Source: Farysia itapuensis (taxonomy: Eukaryota > Basidiomycota > Ustilaginomycetes > Ustilaginales > Ustilaginaceae). From it: a stretch of DNA of 64,000 nucleotides. The position numbers were made by a program, and so were the translations under genes. Below, piece by piece: positions 42,901-52,682 of the stretch (within the stretch, counting starts at the first letter, position 1; every line of letters starts with the position of its first letter). The stretch spans positions 470,801 through 534,800 of the forward strand of contig JALBYC010000007.1 of assembly GCA_023212645.1 (NCBI GenBank), written 5' to 3'. The notes below the pieces were generated by a model. That model saw nothing but the letters and a program-made list of their open reading frames with translations, was not told the DNA's origin and ran no database searches.

Positions 42901-45879
42901 CTAAAATGCGATGTTGAGGGAGGAGAGCGTTCGCATCCAACTGTCACGCAGTGTGGGATCGACAGCCGCCCATAGTTGGCCAAACTGCTGCTCGCCCATC
43001 TGAGTTTTGAGCGTGGAGAGCGAGTGTGCAAACCAGATGCGTGGATCTTGGCCGGGAATGCTGGCCAAGAATGCGCTGGTCGGGTCGACGCGTTTCGTCT
43101 CGGACGCGGCTAAACGTGAAAAGGACGACTGGAAAGCCGCTCCGCCATCTTCGTCTGCAAAGAGCAGATCTGCGTCATCATTGGCTTGGGCAGCCGCCGA
43201 ACTCGGCGTCTGTAGCAGTCGCAGTTGACTCGTCAGCAGCGTGGGCAGCACGCCGGCAGACTCGCGGAGCTTGCTCGATTCCAGAATCAATCGTCCAAAC
43301 CCAACAGCGACAACTTTGCGCTGACGTTCGGCCACGTTGGCCAGATCCGGTGCAACGACGCCCTGTGCGATCTGGGCAAACAGACCGGGCTGCACCGCTT
43401 CAAACGCCTCCACGACATAGTCCGGTCCCTTGGAAGTGAGCGAGATGTACGACACAAGGTGGATAAGACCCTTGACCAGCTTGTCCGTCTTACTCGTCTG
43501 CAGACGTGTCAGCAGTAGTGTGAGCACCGCACGTTTGTACCCTTCGAGACCTTCCGCAGGCACCGCCTCGAAAATCGTCTCGAGCAGTTCCAGACCGAAA
43601 CCTTCGTTGACGCGCGACGAGATGAGTTTCTGGTAGATGCCCAGCATGGCCTGTAGCTGTCCCTGAGCGACGATTTTCGCCGCATCCTTGCTCAAGAACG
43701 CGCGTACCAGCCGTACAAGCGCGGGGACGTTGCCACGGTTCTCCCAGCACGCCGGCATCAGGATGGGTGGAAGCAGCGCGCTGTAGTCGTCTGGCAACCC
43801 GCTGCCACTATGCAGCTCGAGCATCTGGGACAAGATCTGGAACACGTACGGCTGGAATTCGGCCACGTCGTTCTGCAAGATCCAGGTAAAGGGCGGGAAC
43901 AATTTCGCCTCGAAGCCAGACAGTGACGCTGGCTGTGCGGCAACAGTAAAGCGGATCAGGGCAGAAATACTTTCAAAGAGGTACTGTGAGAAGCGTGGAT
44001 TGGACGGGTTCTTGGAGATCTCGGTCAAGATGCCAGCCAGGTGGTCTAGCAAGGCGGTGTGCACCGGTGCAATTGCTTCGCGCACAGTGGCTAGCATGCG
44101 CATCATGCACTTCATCAGATAGTCGTTCTCCGCCAGCTTTTCCGGCGTCGTTCCACGCTCAATGTTGCGGAAGAGCGCCATGAGGATGCTCTCCGCAAAC
44201 GGCTGCACGTCTTCGGGCGTAAAGAGCAACTTTGAATCGCGCTTGAGCGCCAACACCTTTTCAATGGTGATGGAAGCGTACGAGCATGTAACGTATTGGG
44301 ACGACTCGAGATGCTGCACCAATAGCGGAAGGACCGAGAGAAGCTGCTCCTTTGTGAGCTGATTGCGGAATGTGTGGAGATACTTGATGGCGTCCACCTG
44401 CAGAATTGGACTGGGAGAGTCTTCCGAGTTGGTCTGCAAGTCGGCAAAGACGTTGTCGGAAAAGAACTGCACTACGTCCACCAGCTCATTGGTGGACGTT
44501 ACGCCCTGCTGTGCTGTGGAAGATTTGGAAGCGATAGAGGTTAACAGGTAGATGGCCGTGTCCTTTTGCTTCCAATTGGCGGCTGGATTGGCACGGTACT
44601 GCTCGAGATACTGCTGAATGTAGCGCGAAACAATGGTGGTAACCTGAGCTGAAAAGAGCTCCATCAGTGCTCGACAGAACTCCGAGGCGGCCTTGCGTCG
44701 CGTATCGGCCTCCATCGACGTTTCGAAGTCTTGACGGATGTATTCGATCGGGTTGTCTTCAAATAGTTCCTCGTCAGCCTCACGAATGGCAATATTGGGC
44801 AAGATAATGGCACTGCAGAGCTGCTCGAGGGTTTCGGACGACTGGAACATTTCACGAGAACTGCCCATACGCACAACGGTTGACAGGAACCCGACTGCTT
44901 TGGACACCAGAGTGTCATACTTGGCCGACAAAGTGCACGTGCCGAGCATCTCCCAGATGGCCTGTACAAAAGCAGGTAGCTGCGGGAATGCGTCCAGATA
45001 GCGATTGGCAAACAGCTCGGCAATTTCGCAGATTGTGCTTCGAATGTGCTGCAGGGCACACGGCTCGTCTGGGTCAGCGTCGATTTCCGGCCTGCCCTGA
45101 GAGATCCAGCGGAGCAGAATATCTGTGATGGGAGCCATGTTGTCCTCGATCTGTGGCGGGAGATCCTGCGAGGAGAGGTCATAAAACACCTGGAGAGCGA
45201 CGTTTAAAATGTTGCCGAGCACGGGAAGGGCGGCAGGTGGAGTGGCCGGGTCTAGCAAGGCCTGATCGACGCGCTTGAGCAGCTCGAGATGCGGCAGTGC
45301 AAATGCCGAGAGGACAAAGTTGATTTCAGAGTAAAGAGCGTCAGAGCGGAACGCGGATCTCCAGCGATAAAAGATGGTGTGAGCAGTACGAAGAATGCCG
45401 AGAACCAGCTGGTGATCTGGCGAGGTAAGTTTGGGTACAAGATCGTCCATGAGACCTGGCCAGTCGTGGGGGAAATCCTTTTCGGCTACGACTGCGATTG
45501 CATCTTCGAGCTGGGAACGAACATTGCTCGGTGCCGGCGGTCTGCCATCGGCGTCGGTGGAAATCGAAACGAGCAGGGGTACAATGTTTTGCTTGAAAGC
45601 CACCTTGTCTTGCGGGGGGACGAGGACTTCAACCTCGGACTCTTCTGCTGACCATGCCGACTTGCAGATGTTTTTGAGCTTGATGGCGGCCGCGAGACGT
45701 ACTGCATCATTGGACTGCAAAGCAACATTCTGGATTACCGCCATGAGAATATGAAGAAAGCCATCGTGGGATTGAGCTTGCAGCAGCTGTGCCTCGGCCT
45801 GCTTTCGCTGCTGAGGATCGAGCGTCTGTGCCAAGAGGTTGCACACGAGCTGCAGATGCTCCTGCGACGGTTCTGCCAT
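42901..45879 (-). CDS. CSE1: Exportin CSE1/CAS (importin-alpha re-exporter)
   Basis: 992 aa, single exon, a HEAT-repeat protein of the importin-beta family. The N-terminal importin-beta domain includes DPQQRKQAEAQLLQAQ and VRLAAAIKLKNICKSAW. Internal blocks FEDNPIEYIRQDFETSMEAD, RKAASEFCRALMELF, SQYVTCSYASITIEKVLALK and DYLMKCMMRMLATVRE are CSE1-specific. With RanGTP it returns importin-alpha to the cytoplasm. Length compares with yeast Cse1 (960 aa) and human CAS (971 aa). Divergent from the NDUFAF2-like gene (182 bp). Confidence 0.95.
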   Translation of the reverse strand: MAEPSQEHLQLVCNLLAQTLDPQQRKQAEAQLLQAQSHDGFLHILMAVIQNVALQSNDAVRLAAAIKLKNICKSAWSAEESEVEVLVPPQDKVAFKQNIVPLLVSISTDADGRPPAPSNVRSQLEDAIAVVAEKDFPHDWPGLMDDLVPKLTSPDHQLVLGILRTAHTIFYRWRSAFRSDALYSEINFVLSAFALPHLELLKRVDQALLDPATPPAALPVLGNILNVALQVFYDLSSQDLPPQIEDNMAPITDILLRWISQGRPEIDADPDEPCALQHIRSTICEIAELFANRYLDAFPQLPAFVQAIWEMLGTCTLSAKYDTLVSKAVGFLSTVVRMGSSREMFQSSETLEQLCSAIILPNIAIREADEELFEDNPIEYIRQDFETSMEADTRRKAASEFCRALMELFSAQVTTIVSRYIQQYLEQYRANPAANWKQKDTAIYLLTSIASKSSTAQQGVTSTNELVDVVQFFSDNVFADLQTNSEDSPSPILQVDAIKYLHTFRNQLTKEQLLSVLPLLVQHLESSQYVTCSYASITIEKVLALKRDSKLLFTPEDVQPFAESILMALFRNIERGTTPEKLAENDYLMKCMMRMLATVREAIAPVHTALLDHLAGILTEISKNPSNPRFSQYLFESISALIRFTVAAQPASLSGFEAKLFPPFTWILQNDVAEFQPYVFQILSQMLELHSGSGLPDDYSALLPPILMPACWENRGNVPALVRLVRAFLSKDAAKIVAQGQLQAMLGIYQKLISSRVNEGFGLELLETIFEAVPAEGLEGYKRAVLTLLLTRLQTSKTDKLVKGLIHLVSYISLTSKGPDYVVEAFEAVQPGLFAQIAQGVVAPDLANVAERQRKVVAVGFGRLILESSKLRESAGVLPTLLTSQLRLLQTPSSAAAQANDDADLLFADEDGGAAFQSSFSRLAASETKRVDPTSAFLASIPGQDPRIWFAHSLSTLKTQMGEQQFGQLWAAVDPTLRDSWMRTLSSLNIAF

Positions 45880-46061
45880 GGTGCTCGCTGTGTGGTGTAC
45901 AAGGATGAGAAGAAGAACAACACTGTCTCTCGATCACCGCAAGCCGCAAGAGCAACACTTGGCCGAGTCTAACATTCCAACCTACCTTTTTTCTAATTTC
46001 TTCTTGGTGCTCACATTGAAGTGGAGTTAATGGGGTCAGCAACAAGCCAAACTGCACCAAT

Positions 46062-46727
46062 ATGAGCGGCATCTTTCGCAAAGCAGCCCGGCTGCTGCGC
46101 ATAGGCAAGGCGAAGTACATTGTGGGAGAGGACCTGACGGGCAACAGCTATCTGGAGCTGCCCTCCCTGTCAGGTTCGACCGATGTGCGCCACACACGAC
46201 GCTCGATCATGTGGAGAGAGAAGCGCGAATTGGGCGACTACGACCAACGCTCTATCCCAGTCCAGTGGGTCATGTGGCTCCGACATACACGACGAGACGC
46301 ACCGTCGTTGGAGGAACTGGAGCGTGATCGACAGCGCATCCTGTCGACGCAGAGCAACGCTGCCCGCTTAGCAGTTGAAGATGTGCAAAGAAAGCAGCGA
46401 GAGCAGCAGGCCCGTCTCGAAGAACACAGCGCCGCCCAACAACGAGCACAAGCCCAACTGCAAAGCACACCCACAGATTCTGGTACGACACGGCCAGCTG
46501 ACGACAATGTATGGGCGGCCAGTCGTGCACGCTTAGCCGACAAAGGTCAGCTGCCCGCCTCGGAGCAGCAAGGTGACCCTCAGGCATCCATGGACAAGGC
46601 TCTGCTGAGAAGAGCAGCCCGTCGAGCCGAGCGTGACAGCCAAGACGCAGAACAGGAACGTGCACGCCAGGAAATGAACAAGTCTCCGCTCGATGCCTTT
46701 GTTCCCATGCCCAAATCACGTCGCTGA
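46062..46727 (+). CDS. NDUFAF2: NDUFA12/NDUFAF2 superfamily, probable complex I assembly factor
   Basis: 221 aa. The N-terminal about 85 residues carry the family pattern KYIVGEDLTGNSYLELP, RRSIMWREKRELGDYD and IPVQWVMWLRHTRRDAPSLEEL. The remaining C-terminal part is an Arg/Gln/Glu-rich coiled coil that structural NDUFA12 subunits lack but NDUFAF2/mimitin proteins have, so the assembly factor is preferred. Expected in mitochondria. No classical cleavable presequence is obvious. Confidence 0.82.
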   Translation: MSGIFRKAARLLRIGKAKYIVGEDLTGNSYLELPSLSGSTDVRHTRRSIMWREKRELGDYDQRSIPVQWVMWLRHTRRDAPSLEELERDRQRILSTQSNAARLAVEDVQRKQREQQARLEEHSAAQQRAQAQLQSTPTDSGTTRPADDNVWAASRARLADKGQLPASEQQGDPQASMDKALLRRAARRAERDSQDAEQERARQEMNKSPLDAFVPMPKSRR

Positions 46728-46870
46728 TACCCTCTTTGGCCCGCCCCCCCCTGTACTTTTATAGCCAATCCGCATCTTGCTTCCCAAAAACCTGGGTCCA
46801 ACTTTTTTTTTGTTCGTTTCTGACTTCTGAGAGAGGTTTTTTTTAGCTTCACCACTGTGTGTAGTGCACA

Positions 46871-48112
46871 ATGGCGGTCATTGAGCCAGTTGAGGAGGCG
46901 GAAGTGCCGACCAACAAGCCCAAGTTTAGCTATGGCAACCCGGGTGAGCGCAACTTGGAGGAGACGCTCAAGTCATGGGAGTCGGTACCGCTGTTTATGA
47001 AGGGCGTGCCAACCGAGGCCGACGGCGGCGAGACCGACGAGTCACATGCAGCCATTGAAGCCATTCAGTCGCTCGCGTTTGACGGAACACCCGACGAAGT
47101 GGCGTCCAGCTTTAAAGCACAGGCCAATGACTACTTTGTCGCCAAACGCTTCCGAGAAGCACTCGGCTTCTACACCCAGGCAATCGACGCGGCACCAGGC
47201 GACGTCCAACTGCTTGAAACCTTGCACGCTAATCGAGCCGCATGCCACCTCGAACTGCAAAACTACGGCAGCTGTCTACGCGACACGTCGGCTGCACTCA
47301 AGTACAATCCAGCGAATCAAAAGGCCTTTTACCGAGCAGCTCGCGCTCTGCTTGCGCTCGACAAGTGTGTAGAAGCGATCGATTGCTGTGACCATGTCTT
47401 GGTGCTCGACAGTCAGAACCAGGCTGCGCGAAACTTACGGACAAAAGCACAGTCACGCCTTGACTCGCTCACCGAATCACAGGCGAAGAAGGCCGAGCAG
47501 CAGAGGAGGACGGACGAGCTGAAGTTGGTGCTTAACCAGGCGTTTGTATCACGCGGTCTGTGGCTGCAAACTACGCCTCGTCCACCGGACAATCCGACGC
47601 CGGCGCATTTCGACCCGGACTCGCTCCCCGCTTCCTCCTCACCCAGTATTCCACTGACGGGCGCGTCCATCAAGTGGACAGCTCCTGACCCAATTCGAAC
47701 ACCCCTCATCCTGCCCGTCTTCTTCATGTACCCGCAATACGCCCAGTCGGATTTCATCTCTGACTATCACGAAGATACACCGGTGGGCACGTATCTCGAA
47801 ACCATCTTTCCCGAAGCAGCACGCGGATCACTACCCTGGGACGCAAAGGGCGAGTATTACGCCTCCAACGTCCAAGTCTACGCCACCACCAAGAACCAAC
47901 GTTTGCTCAAGATTGGCAAGAAAAACACGCTGCGCCAGATCATCGACCAGGGATACCAAGATGCGCCCCCTACGGGCGACAAAATCCGCGACAGAGACGG
48001 CCTACTCATGCAGGACGGAATTCTCTCCCTCATCGTCCTGCCAAAAGGTCCTGCGGAACAAGCGTGGATCGCCGAATTCAAAAAGCAACGCGATCACAAA
48101 CCCAACACGTAG
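46871..48112 (+). CDS. CNS1: Hsp90 co-chaperone Cns1/TTC4
   Basis: 413 aa. TPR repeats at about 75-190 (ANDYFVAKRFREALGFYTQA; ANRAACHLELQNYGSCLRD; KAFYRAARALLALDK) form the clamp for Hsp70/Hsp90 C-termini. The Cns1 C-terminal wheel domain follows (about 265-405), with PVFFMYPQYAQSDFI, YHEDTPVGTYLETIF and LLKIGKKNTLRQII. Essential in yeast, with a role in eEF2 folding. The N-terminal SWESVPLFMKGVP motif is conserved in the family. A T8 tract precedes the start by about 30 bp. Confidence 0.94.
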   Translation: MAVIEPVEEAEVPTNKPKFSYGNPGERNLEETLKSWESVPLFMKGVPTEADGGETDESHAAIEAIQSLAFDGTPDEVASSFKAQANDYFVAKRFREALGFYTQAIDAAPGDVQLLETLHANRAACHLELQNYGSCLRDTSAALKYNPANQKAFYRAARALLALDKCVEAIDCCDHVLVLDSQNQAARNLRTKAQSRLDSLTESQAKKAEQQRRTDELKLVLNQAFVSRGLWLQTTPRPPDNPTPAHFDPDSLPASSSPSIPLTGASIKWTAPDPIRTPLILPVFFMYPQYAQSDFISDYHEDTPVGTYLETIFPEAARGSLPWDAKGEYYASNVQVYATTKNQRLLKIGKKNTLRQIIDQGYQDAPPTGDKIRDRDGLLMQDGILSLIVLPKGPAEQAWIAEFKKQRDHKPNT

Positions 48113-48188
48113 CAGTCCTTCATCTCCCTGTAATCTAGTTTCCTTGGGCATTTGCGGCGCGCTTGCGCGCAGGAGGGGGGGTATTGGA

Positions 48189-50723
48189 TTATGCCTGTGT
48201 GTAGGGTTGGAAAGTGTCGGTATCGCCGGAAAAGTCTTCAGGGCCGGTAGACTGCTGGGTTGGTTCGGGTGGGGGAGCAGAGGGGAGGGACCCCCACTGT
48301 GTTGCATCCAAGTGCTGCGACGGTGCAGAGTCGAGATCGTGCGCGAGATTGGGCTCTAGTAGTCCCTCTCCTACCCTCGGCTGCGGTTCGTCGTACGTCA
48401 GGGGGAGCATTGACATGGAGTCTAACCCGATCTGACTCGGCGGGTCAGCGCTCGCATCGCCGCCGCCGAGGGGGGCACGCGGCATGAAGGCGGCAAACTC
48501 ATCGTCTACATCCTGCTGTGAAGCTTGCAGTGCAAGCGCTGACGCCATAGCCTCGCGTTCCAGCTGCGCGGCTTGCTGCCCCGGCGACGGCGGAGGCTGG
48601 TTGCTCGCGTTGGATGCAGAGAGGGCGGAGCCAGCGCCTCTACGCTGTCGTTTCCCACGCCCACTCGGGACCAAGTCTGCTTCGAGGTCGCCAGCTTCAG
48701 CAGCTTCGCGAGCCAAGGCGGCCAGCTCATCCAGCTCGCCAACCGGCGTAGGAGATCGACCACCACCACCACCACCAACGCGTGTTGGTGCCGCAAACGG
48801 TCCGGTCGCATCCTCCTGCGCGAGCCCACTGCTCTCGGCCATGCCCAGATCCTGCAGCATTTTCTGCCGCTTGGACTCGTGAGCGGCAATGCGTGCCTGT
48901 CGTGCCTGTTCTTTGTCCCGTTCGTCTTGCAGGTATGCATCGTACAGCGCTGCTTTGCGCCGCACGTCCGCGCCGTCCGAGAGCGCCGCCTGGCGTGCTA
49001 GGAACTCGTTTTGCGCAGTGACCCGCTTAAGCTGAGCCTTCCAGCGGGTGACTGCCTGAGTGGTCATGTCTTTGTGCAGCTCGAGACCGTGGCGCAGCTG
49101 AGACTGGAGCTGCACGACGTGCGCTGTGGCCTCTGCCGCTTCCACCTGTGCGGCAGTGGCAGCTGCCGAGGCGGTATCGTACAGCGAGCGAACGAAGTCA
49201 TGCTGCTCGCGTGCCTGCGAAAGCTCCTTGAGCGCTGCTGCTTTCTGCTGGTTGGCAGTCTCGCACTCTCTCTGCAGCTGCTCCACCTTGTCCTGCAGCT
49301 GAAACGTGCGGGCTGCCGGATCCGAGTCGAGCGCGGGAGCAGCACTGCCTCCGCTAGCTTGCGTATTCCATCGACGACCATGGCAGTCGAACCAGACACT
49401 GTAGCGACGGTCGTTGCGCAAAACAGCGGCAAAGTTCTCCTCGACTTCCTGCACAGAGTAGGTGCCTTCGTGCGTGTACAGGATCAGTCCCACATCCTTC
49501 ATCCCGTTTTGCGAGGCCGCTTGGCTCTGTGTCAGTCGTAGAGCGTTTGCGCTGACGTTGGAAGGCTGAGTGCCTGACGAGACAACGAGCAGGTCCATGT
49601 ACCATATACTCTTGGTGCGTAAGAAGTTGTCTTCCTGCGTCTCGGAGTCGTCGTTGGATGCGCCGAGGGATTGCGACTGGGACTGTGATGGAGGAGGCGA
49701 TCGATGCCTGCTTACCCGCTGAGACGTGGTCTGTGAAGGCGACGAGACGCGCCTGCTGCGCAAGAGATAGCGTTCCATTTCGACTTTGAGGAAGTCGGGA
49801 ATGTATGGCGACTGGTGCATGAGTTCAATGACCTCCGGCTTGGGCAGAGTAGCCCATCCAAAGGAGGAGTAGGACTGAGTGTCGACGGTTGGCGGAAGGG
49901 GGCTGTCAGCGTGCGTGGGCTGCGTAGGTTCCGGCGATTCTATCCGTGGCGGCGGCGGCAAAGAGGGTGAGCGTATTGGGGCGGATGGCATTGTTGGAGG
50001 TGGTGAAGAAGGATGCAGTGGTTGCGGCGGCAAGTCGGTAGGCGTTGACTCTCTCGGCAGAACTGGAGTAGCGACCAGCTGCGTGGGTGATGGCTGGGAC
50101 GGCATGACCAGTGGACCACGCGGCTGCGAGCTGTACAGGTAGTCAAAGTTGTCCAACTCGTCGACAAAGGGGATCTGTGTGAGGACGAGCTCGGAGCTGT
50201 AATCTGGCGGCTGCGTCCGTACATCGTCTGACAAGATGGGGAGGATCCAATTGCCGATCCGGGCCACATCCTCCTCTCGCTCCAGCGTGGCAGCGGCATT
50301 AGTATGAAAAGAGGGAGAGAACGATTCGACGGGGGAGCTAGCTTCACGCGGTAGCGACGACACCGGCCGTCTTACAGACCGGGCCGAGGTGGTGGCATCC
50401 AGGTCCATTCCGGTAGTATCGTCCAGGTAGGGCACAAAGGCGTCCGGCGAGATCCTTGGAAGAGGCTCCAGACGCGAGTCATCCTCTGTGTGTGTAGGCT
50501 GAGTATCGAATATGCCCGAGGGTAGGGAGATGGGAGAGAGTTGGTTGGCAGGAGGCTTGGCAGCTGCTCGCAACTCGGCCATAGCAGCCGTGGACGGCAA
50601 GGGAATATCTATGAGGATCCCATCGCTCTGTGTGTGATACTGTTCGGCTTCGCGACGGGCGCGCTTACGTTTGCGCTCGAACGGCGGCTGAGACGGCTCA
50701 ACGTCGGATGACGAGCCCGACAT
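48189..50723 (-). CDS. Unknown protein, disordered N-terminus and central coiled coil
   Basis: 844 aa from the ATG at 50723 (MSGSSSDVEPSQ). It begins with a basic nuclear-localisation-like patch KRKRARREAE. Pro/Ser-rich disorder fills residues 30-270. A conserved-looking block lies near 285-320 (FGWATLPKPEVIELMHQSPY) and another near 370-450 (IWYMDLLVVSSGTQPSNVSA; YSVWFDCHGRRWNTQ). A heptad-rich coiled coil runs at about 470-630 (LQDKVEQLQRECETANQQKA), ending in Lys/Arg-rich helix KRQKMLQDLG. The tail is low complexity. I do not recognise the family; a nuclear or chromatin-associated role is only suggested by the basic patch. Confidence 0.75.
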   Translation of the reverse strand: MSGSSSDVEPSQPPFERKRKRARREAEQYHTQSDGILIDIPLPSTAAMAELRAAAKPPANQLSPISLPSGIFDTQPTHTEDDSRLEPLPRISPDAFVPYLDDTTGMDLDATTSARSVRRPVSSLPREASSPVESFSPSFHTNAAATLEREEDVARIGNWILPILSDDVRTQPPDYSSELVLTQIPFVDELDNFDYLYSSQPRGPLVMPSQPSPTQLVATPVLPRESTPTDLPPQPLHPSSPPPTMPSAPIRSPSLPPPPRIESPEPTQPTHADSPLPPTVDTQSYSSFGWATLPKPEVIELMHQSPYIPDFLKVEMERYLLRSRRVSSPSQTTSQRVSRHRSPPPSQSQSQSLGASNDDSETQEDNFLRTKSIWYMDLLVVSSGTQPSNVSANALRLTQSQAASQNGMKDVGLILYTHEGTYSVQEVEENFAAVLRNDRRYSVWFDCHGRRWNTQASGGSAAPALDSDPAARTFQLQDKVEQLQRECETANQQKAAALKELSQAREQHDFVRSLYDTASAAATAAQVEAAEATAHVVQLQSQLRHGLELHKDMTTQAVTRWKAQLKRVTAQNEFLARQAALSDGADVRRKAALYDAYLQDERDKEQARQARIAAHESKRQKMLQDLGMAESSGLAQEDATGPFAAPTRVGGGGGGRSPTPVGELDELAALAREAAEAGDLEADLVPSGRGKRQRRGAGSALSASNASNQPPPSPGQQAAQLEREAMASALALQASQQDVDDEFAAFMPRAPLGGGDASADPPSQIGLDSMSMLPLTYDEPQPRVGEGLLEPNLAHDLDSAPSQHLDATQWGSLPSAPPPEPTQQSTGPEDFSGDTDTFQPYTQA

Positions 50724-50863
50724 GATGCGTCTGGTGTCTGTCAAAGATGCAAATCTCGAATCTCGGCCAAAAGCAACACTTTGACTTGCCCGACTTCCGT
50801 CTTTCTCCTATTTCTTGGGCTGAATTACAGCCTGAATTCCAATCTTAAAGAGGCCGGCCATAT

Positions 50864-51215
50864 ATGAGACCAACACGGCTACTGTCTCGCGCTCAATTGC
50901 GGCTGTTTACAGGCACAGACTGCCAGCTGTGCGATGTGATGAAGCACGAGATACACAAAGTAGCGCGCACCCATGCCCTTGATCTCACTACGTACAATAT
51001 ACGCGACGATGCGCTGCCAGATGTGCATCAGTGGAGACGGAAGTACCAGTACGATATTCCCGTGCTGCATCTCAACGGCAAAGGTACGTAGCAGTGTGGT
51101 TATTGGGGTGGACAAGTGAGCTCACCAGTCTGCCGAAATAAACACAGAAATCTTTCGACATCGATTGACGGCGGAAGAGTTGATTGAGAAACTCAAAGCG
51201 ACCAGCGACGTCTAG
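50864..51215 (+). CDS. Glutaredoxin-like protein (YDR286C type), two exons
   Basis: 95 aa. Exon 1 is 50864-51083, the intron is 51084-51147 (GTACGT...CACAG, 64 nt), exon 2 is 51148-51215. The thioredoxin-fold CxxC is TGTDCQLCDVMKHEI, the cis-Pro lies in YDIPVLHLNGK, and the spliced end is EIFRHRLTAEELIEKL. Matches the short DUF836/glutaredoxin-like family including yeast YDR286C. Redox role inferred. The start overlaps a CCATATATGAG sequence, so the 5' UTR must be short relative to the divergent gene 140 bp away. Confidence 0.87.
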
Positions 51216-51256
51216 GGAATGAGACAAGAGAGGGTATCATAGGAGCATCGTGCTGT

Positions 51257-51755
51257 TTACTGCGTGACCGTGGGGTCCTGTGTGAAAGCAAGCCAGGTCA
51301 GTACTGGGTCATTACTGTGATACAGTCCGTGCGTCACTTACCTGGAGCACCACGAGAAGGTACTTGTCGTTGGGAGTAATCATGATCTCGTATTTCTTGG
51401 TGCGGATACGCACGAAACCCAGCTCGTCCTGACAATGAGGGGGGGGGGAAATGTCAGCCGAGTCACTTCACGGCATGTACTAGCAAAGACTTACGCTGTC
51501 GTCGAGGGTTTTGACGTCTTGTGCGAGTGTCGAGATGCTTGACTTGACCAGAGTGACGACGCTCTTGAGTGTTTCAGCTCTCTGCTTGGCTCCAGGTCCG
51601 GTGGGATCAAACATGCCGCCTCCGCTTCTAATCACCAATCCGTCGTTGCGCGATAGGACAAGGCATCCCAGTACGCCTGCATGCGAGGTGAGCCGCACCA
51701 GTGTAGCTTCAATCTCGGCCGGTGGACTGGCAGTCGAGGCTGAGCATGGCGGCAT
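51257..51755 (-). CDS. Roadblock/LC7 dynein light chain, three exons
   Basis: 122 aa. Exons 51495-51755, 51342-51428, 51257-51277; introns 51429-51494 (66 nt) and 51278-51341 (64 nt), both GTAAGT...CAG. The fold is clear: IEATLVRLTSHAGVLGCLVL, SRNDGLVIRSGG, then after splicing DELGFVRIRTKKYEIMITPN and DKYLLVVLQ, then DPTVTQ. Part of cytoplasmic dynein, linking intermediate chains to cargo. The start at 51755 (MPPCSAST) is the first ATG in the continuous exon. An alternative adds an ATG-only exon at 51918-51920 through a 66-nt GTAGGT...CTAG intron (51852-51917), giving a 32-residue Ser/Pro-rich extension. Confidence 0.85.
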
Positions 51756-52084
51756 GGGGCTCTTTCGATCTGGCGATCGTGGGGAAGATGATAGCGGATG
51801 TGGCTTCTCCGTCACCGATTCCGGCGAGAATCGTGCATGCACCTCTCCCGTCTAGCATCAATGGATCAGCTGTTTGCCATTGCGCACACACAAACACATT
51901 CCAAAGACGTGACCTACCATTGCTGGGGTGGTGATGATGGTGATGCTGATGACAAAGGCGATCCCGCTTATCTCGCTCAATCTCGGCAACCAAACGCCAA
52001 AACATGCCCAAAGTCGCACGATTACGCTCAAAGCTTCATAAACGCTACCGACGAGCCGCCTCCTACGTTTGACTTCGTCGACCA
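51756..52084. other. Intergenic, 329 bp
   Basis: Between the roadblock gene and tRNA-Cys. Contains the possible upstream ATG exon and 66-nt intron of the roadblock gene (51852-51920). Nothing else is seen. Confidence 0.5.
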
Positions 52085-52171
52085 GTGGGAGAGGCTTAGT
52101 GGTTTGGCGTGAGATTGCAATGCTTTGTATCTAACATCTTGAGGTCGTGGGTTCGATTCCCACCTTCCACT
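52085..52171 (+). tRNA. tRNA-Cys(GCA) with 15-nt intron
   Basis: Acceptor GTGGGAG (52085-52091) pairs with CTTCCAC (52164-52170), one G-U. Discriminator T73 (52171) is the tRNA-Cys identity base. Anticodon GCA is at 52117-52119, followed by A37 and an intron at 52121-52135 in the canonical position. T arm GTGGG-TTCGATT-CCCAC is perfect; anticodon stem TGAGA/TCTTG has two G-U pairs. Position 8 reads A instead of the near-universal T. A T5 terminator follows at 52175-52179. Confidence 0.78.
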
Positions 52172-52174
52172 TTC

Positions 52175-52179
52175 TTTTT
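52175..52179 (+). terminator. Pol III T5 terminator of tRNA-Cys
   Basis: A T5 run four bases after the discriminator base, a likely RNA polymerase III stop. Confidence 0.6.
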
Positions 52180-52239
52180 CCTGGTGGCAGTACAACACTT
52201 TTTTGCTTGCAACGCATCGCTTGTCCCTCTACCACCATC

Positions 52240-52616
52240 ATGCCGATGATCGAGGTGCTGGCCAACGACCGACTGGGTCGAAAAGTGCGCGTCAAGTGCA
52301 GTCCAGACGACACGATTGGCGATCTCAAGAAGCTCATTGCCGCTCAAACCGGCACTCCGCCGCAAAAGGTATGCATTGCTCTGGTCGTGCGCGCAGGGGG
52401 GGAATGCACGCAGCTGACGTGTGCCGTACAGATTGTGTTGAAAAAGTGGTATACGGTGTACAAGGATCACATTACGCTGGCCGACTACGAAGTTGTCGAT
52501 GTACGTACCGCCCGGGCCGGCCCCCTTTTGTGCACGCTGATTTCAATGCACTTACATTTAGGCCTTTGCGCTTTCTCTTCTCACACACACAGGGGTTTTC
52601 GTTCGAGATGCAGTAA
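52240..52616 (+). CDS. HUB1: Ubiquitin-like Hub1/UBL5, three exons
   Basis: 73 aa, exactly the Hub1 length. Exons 52240-52368, 52432-52500 and 52593-52616; introns of 63 nt (GTATGC...ACAG) and 92 nt (GTACGT...ACACAG). Hallmarks [54 protein letters not shown] are near-invariant. Hub1 binds Snu66 non-covalently and tunes 5' splice-site choice. The C-terminus is GFSFEMQ and lacks the usual tyrosine pair before the last residue. It starts 68 bp after tRNA-Cys, which leaves little room for a promoter. Confidence 0.94.
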
Positions 52617-52682
52617 TGGCAGCAAGCTTTTTTTCAAGACAGAGAGGCTAATGTGGCGCGCGCGCGCGCGTGCGAGTGAAGC

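Noticed and set aside
51842..51920. Extended roadblock start from an ATG-only exon.
   Set aside because: Splice sites are plausible but the extension is low complexity and unlike the family; kept as an alternative, not the main call.
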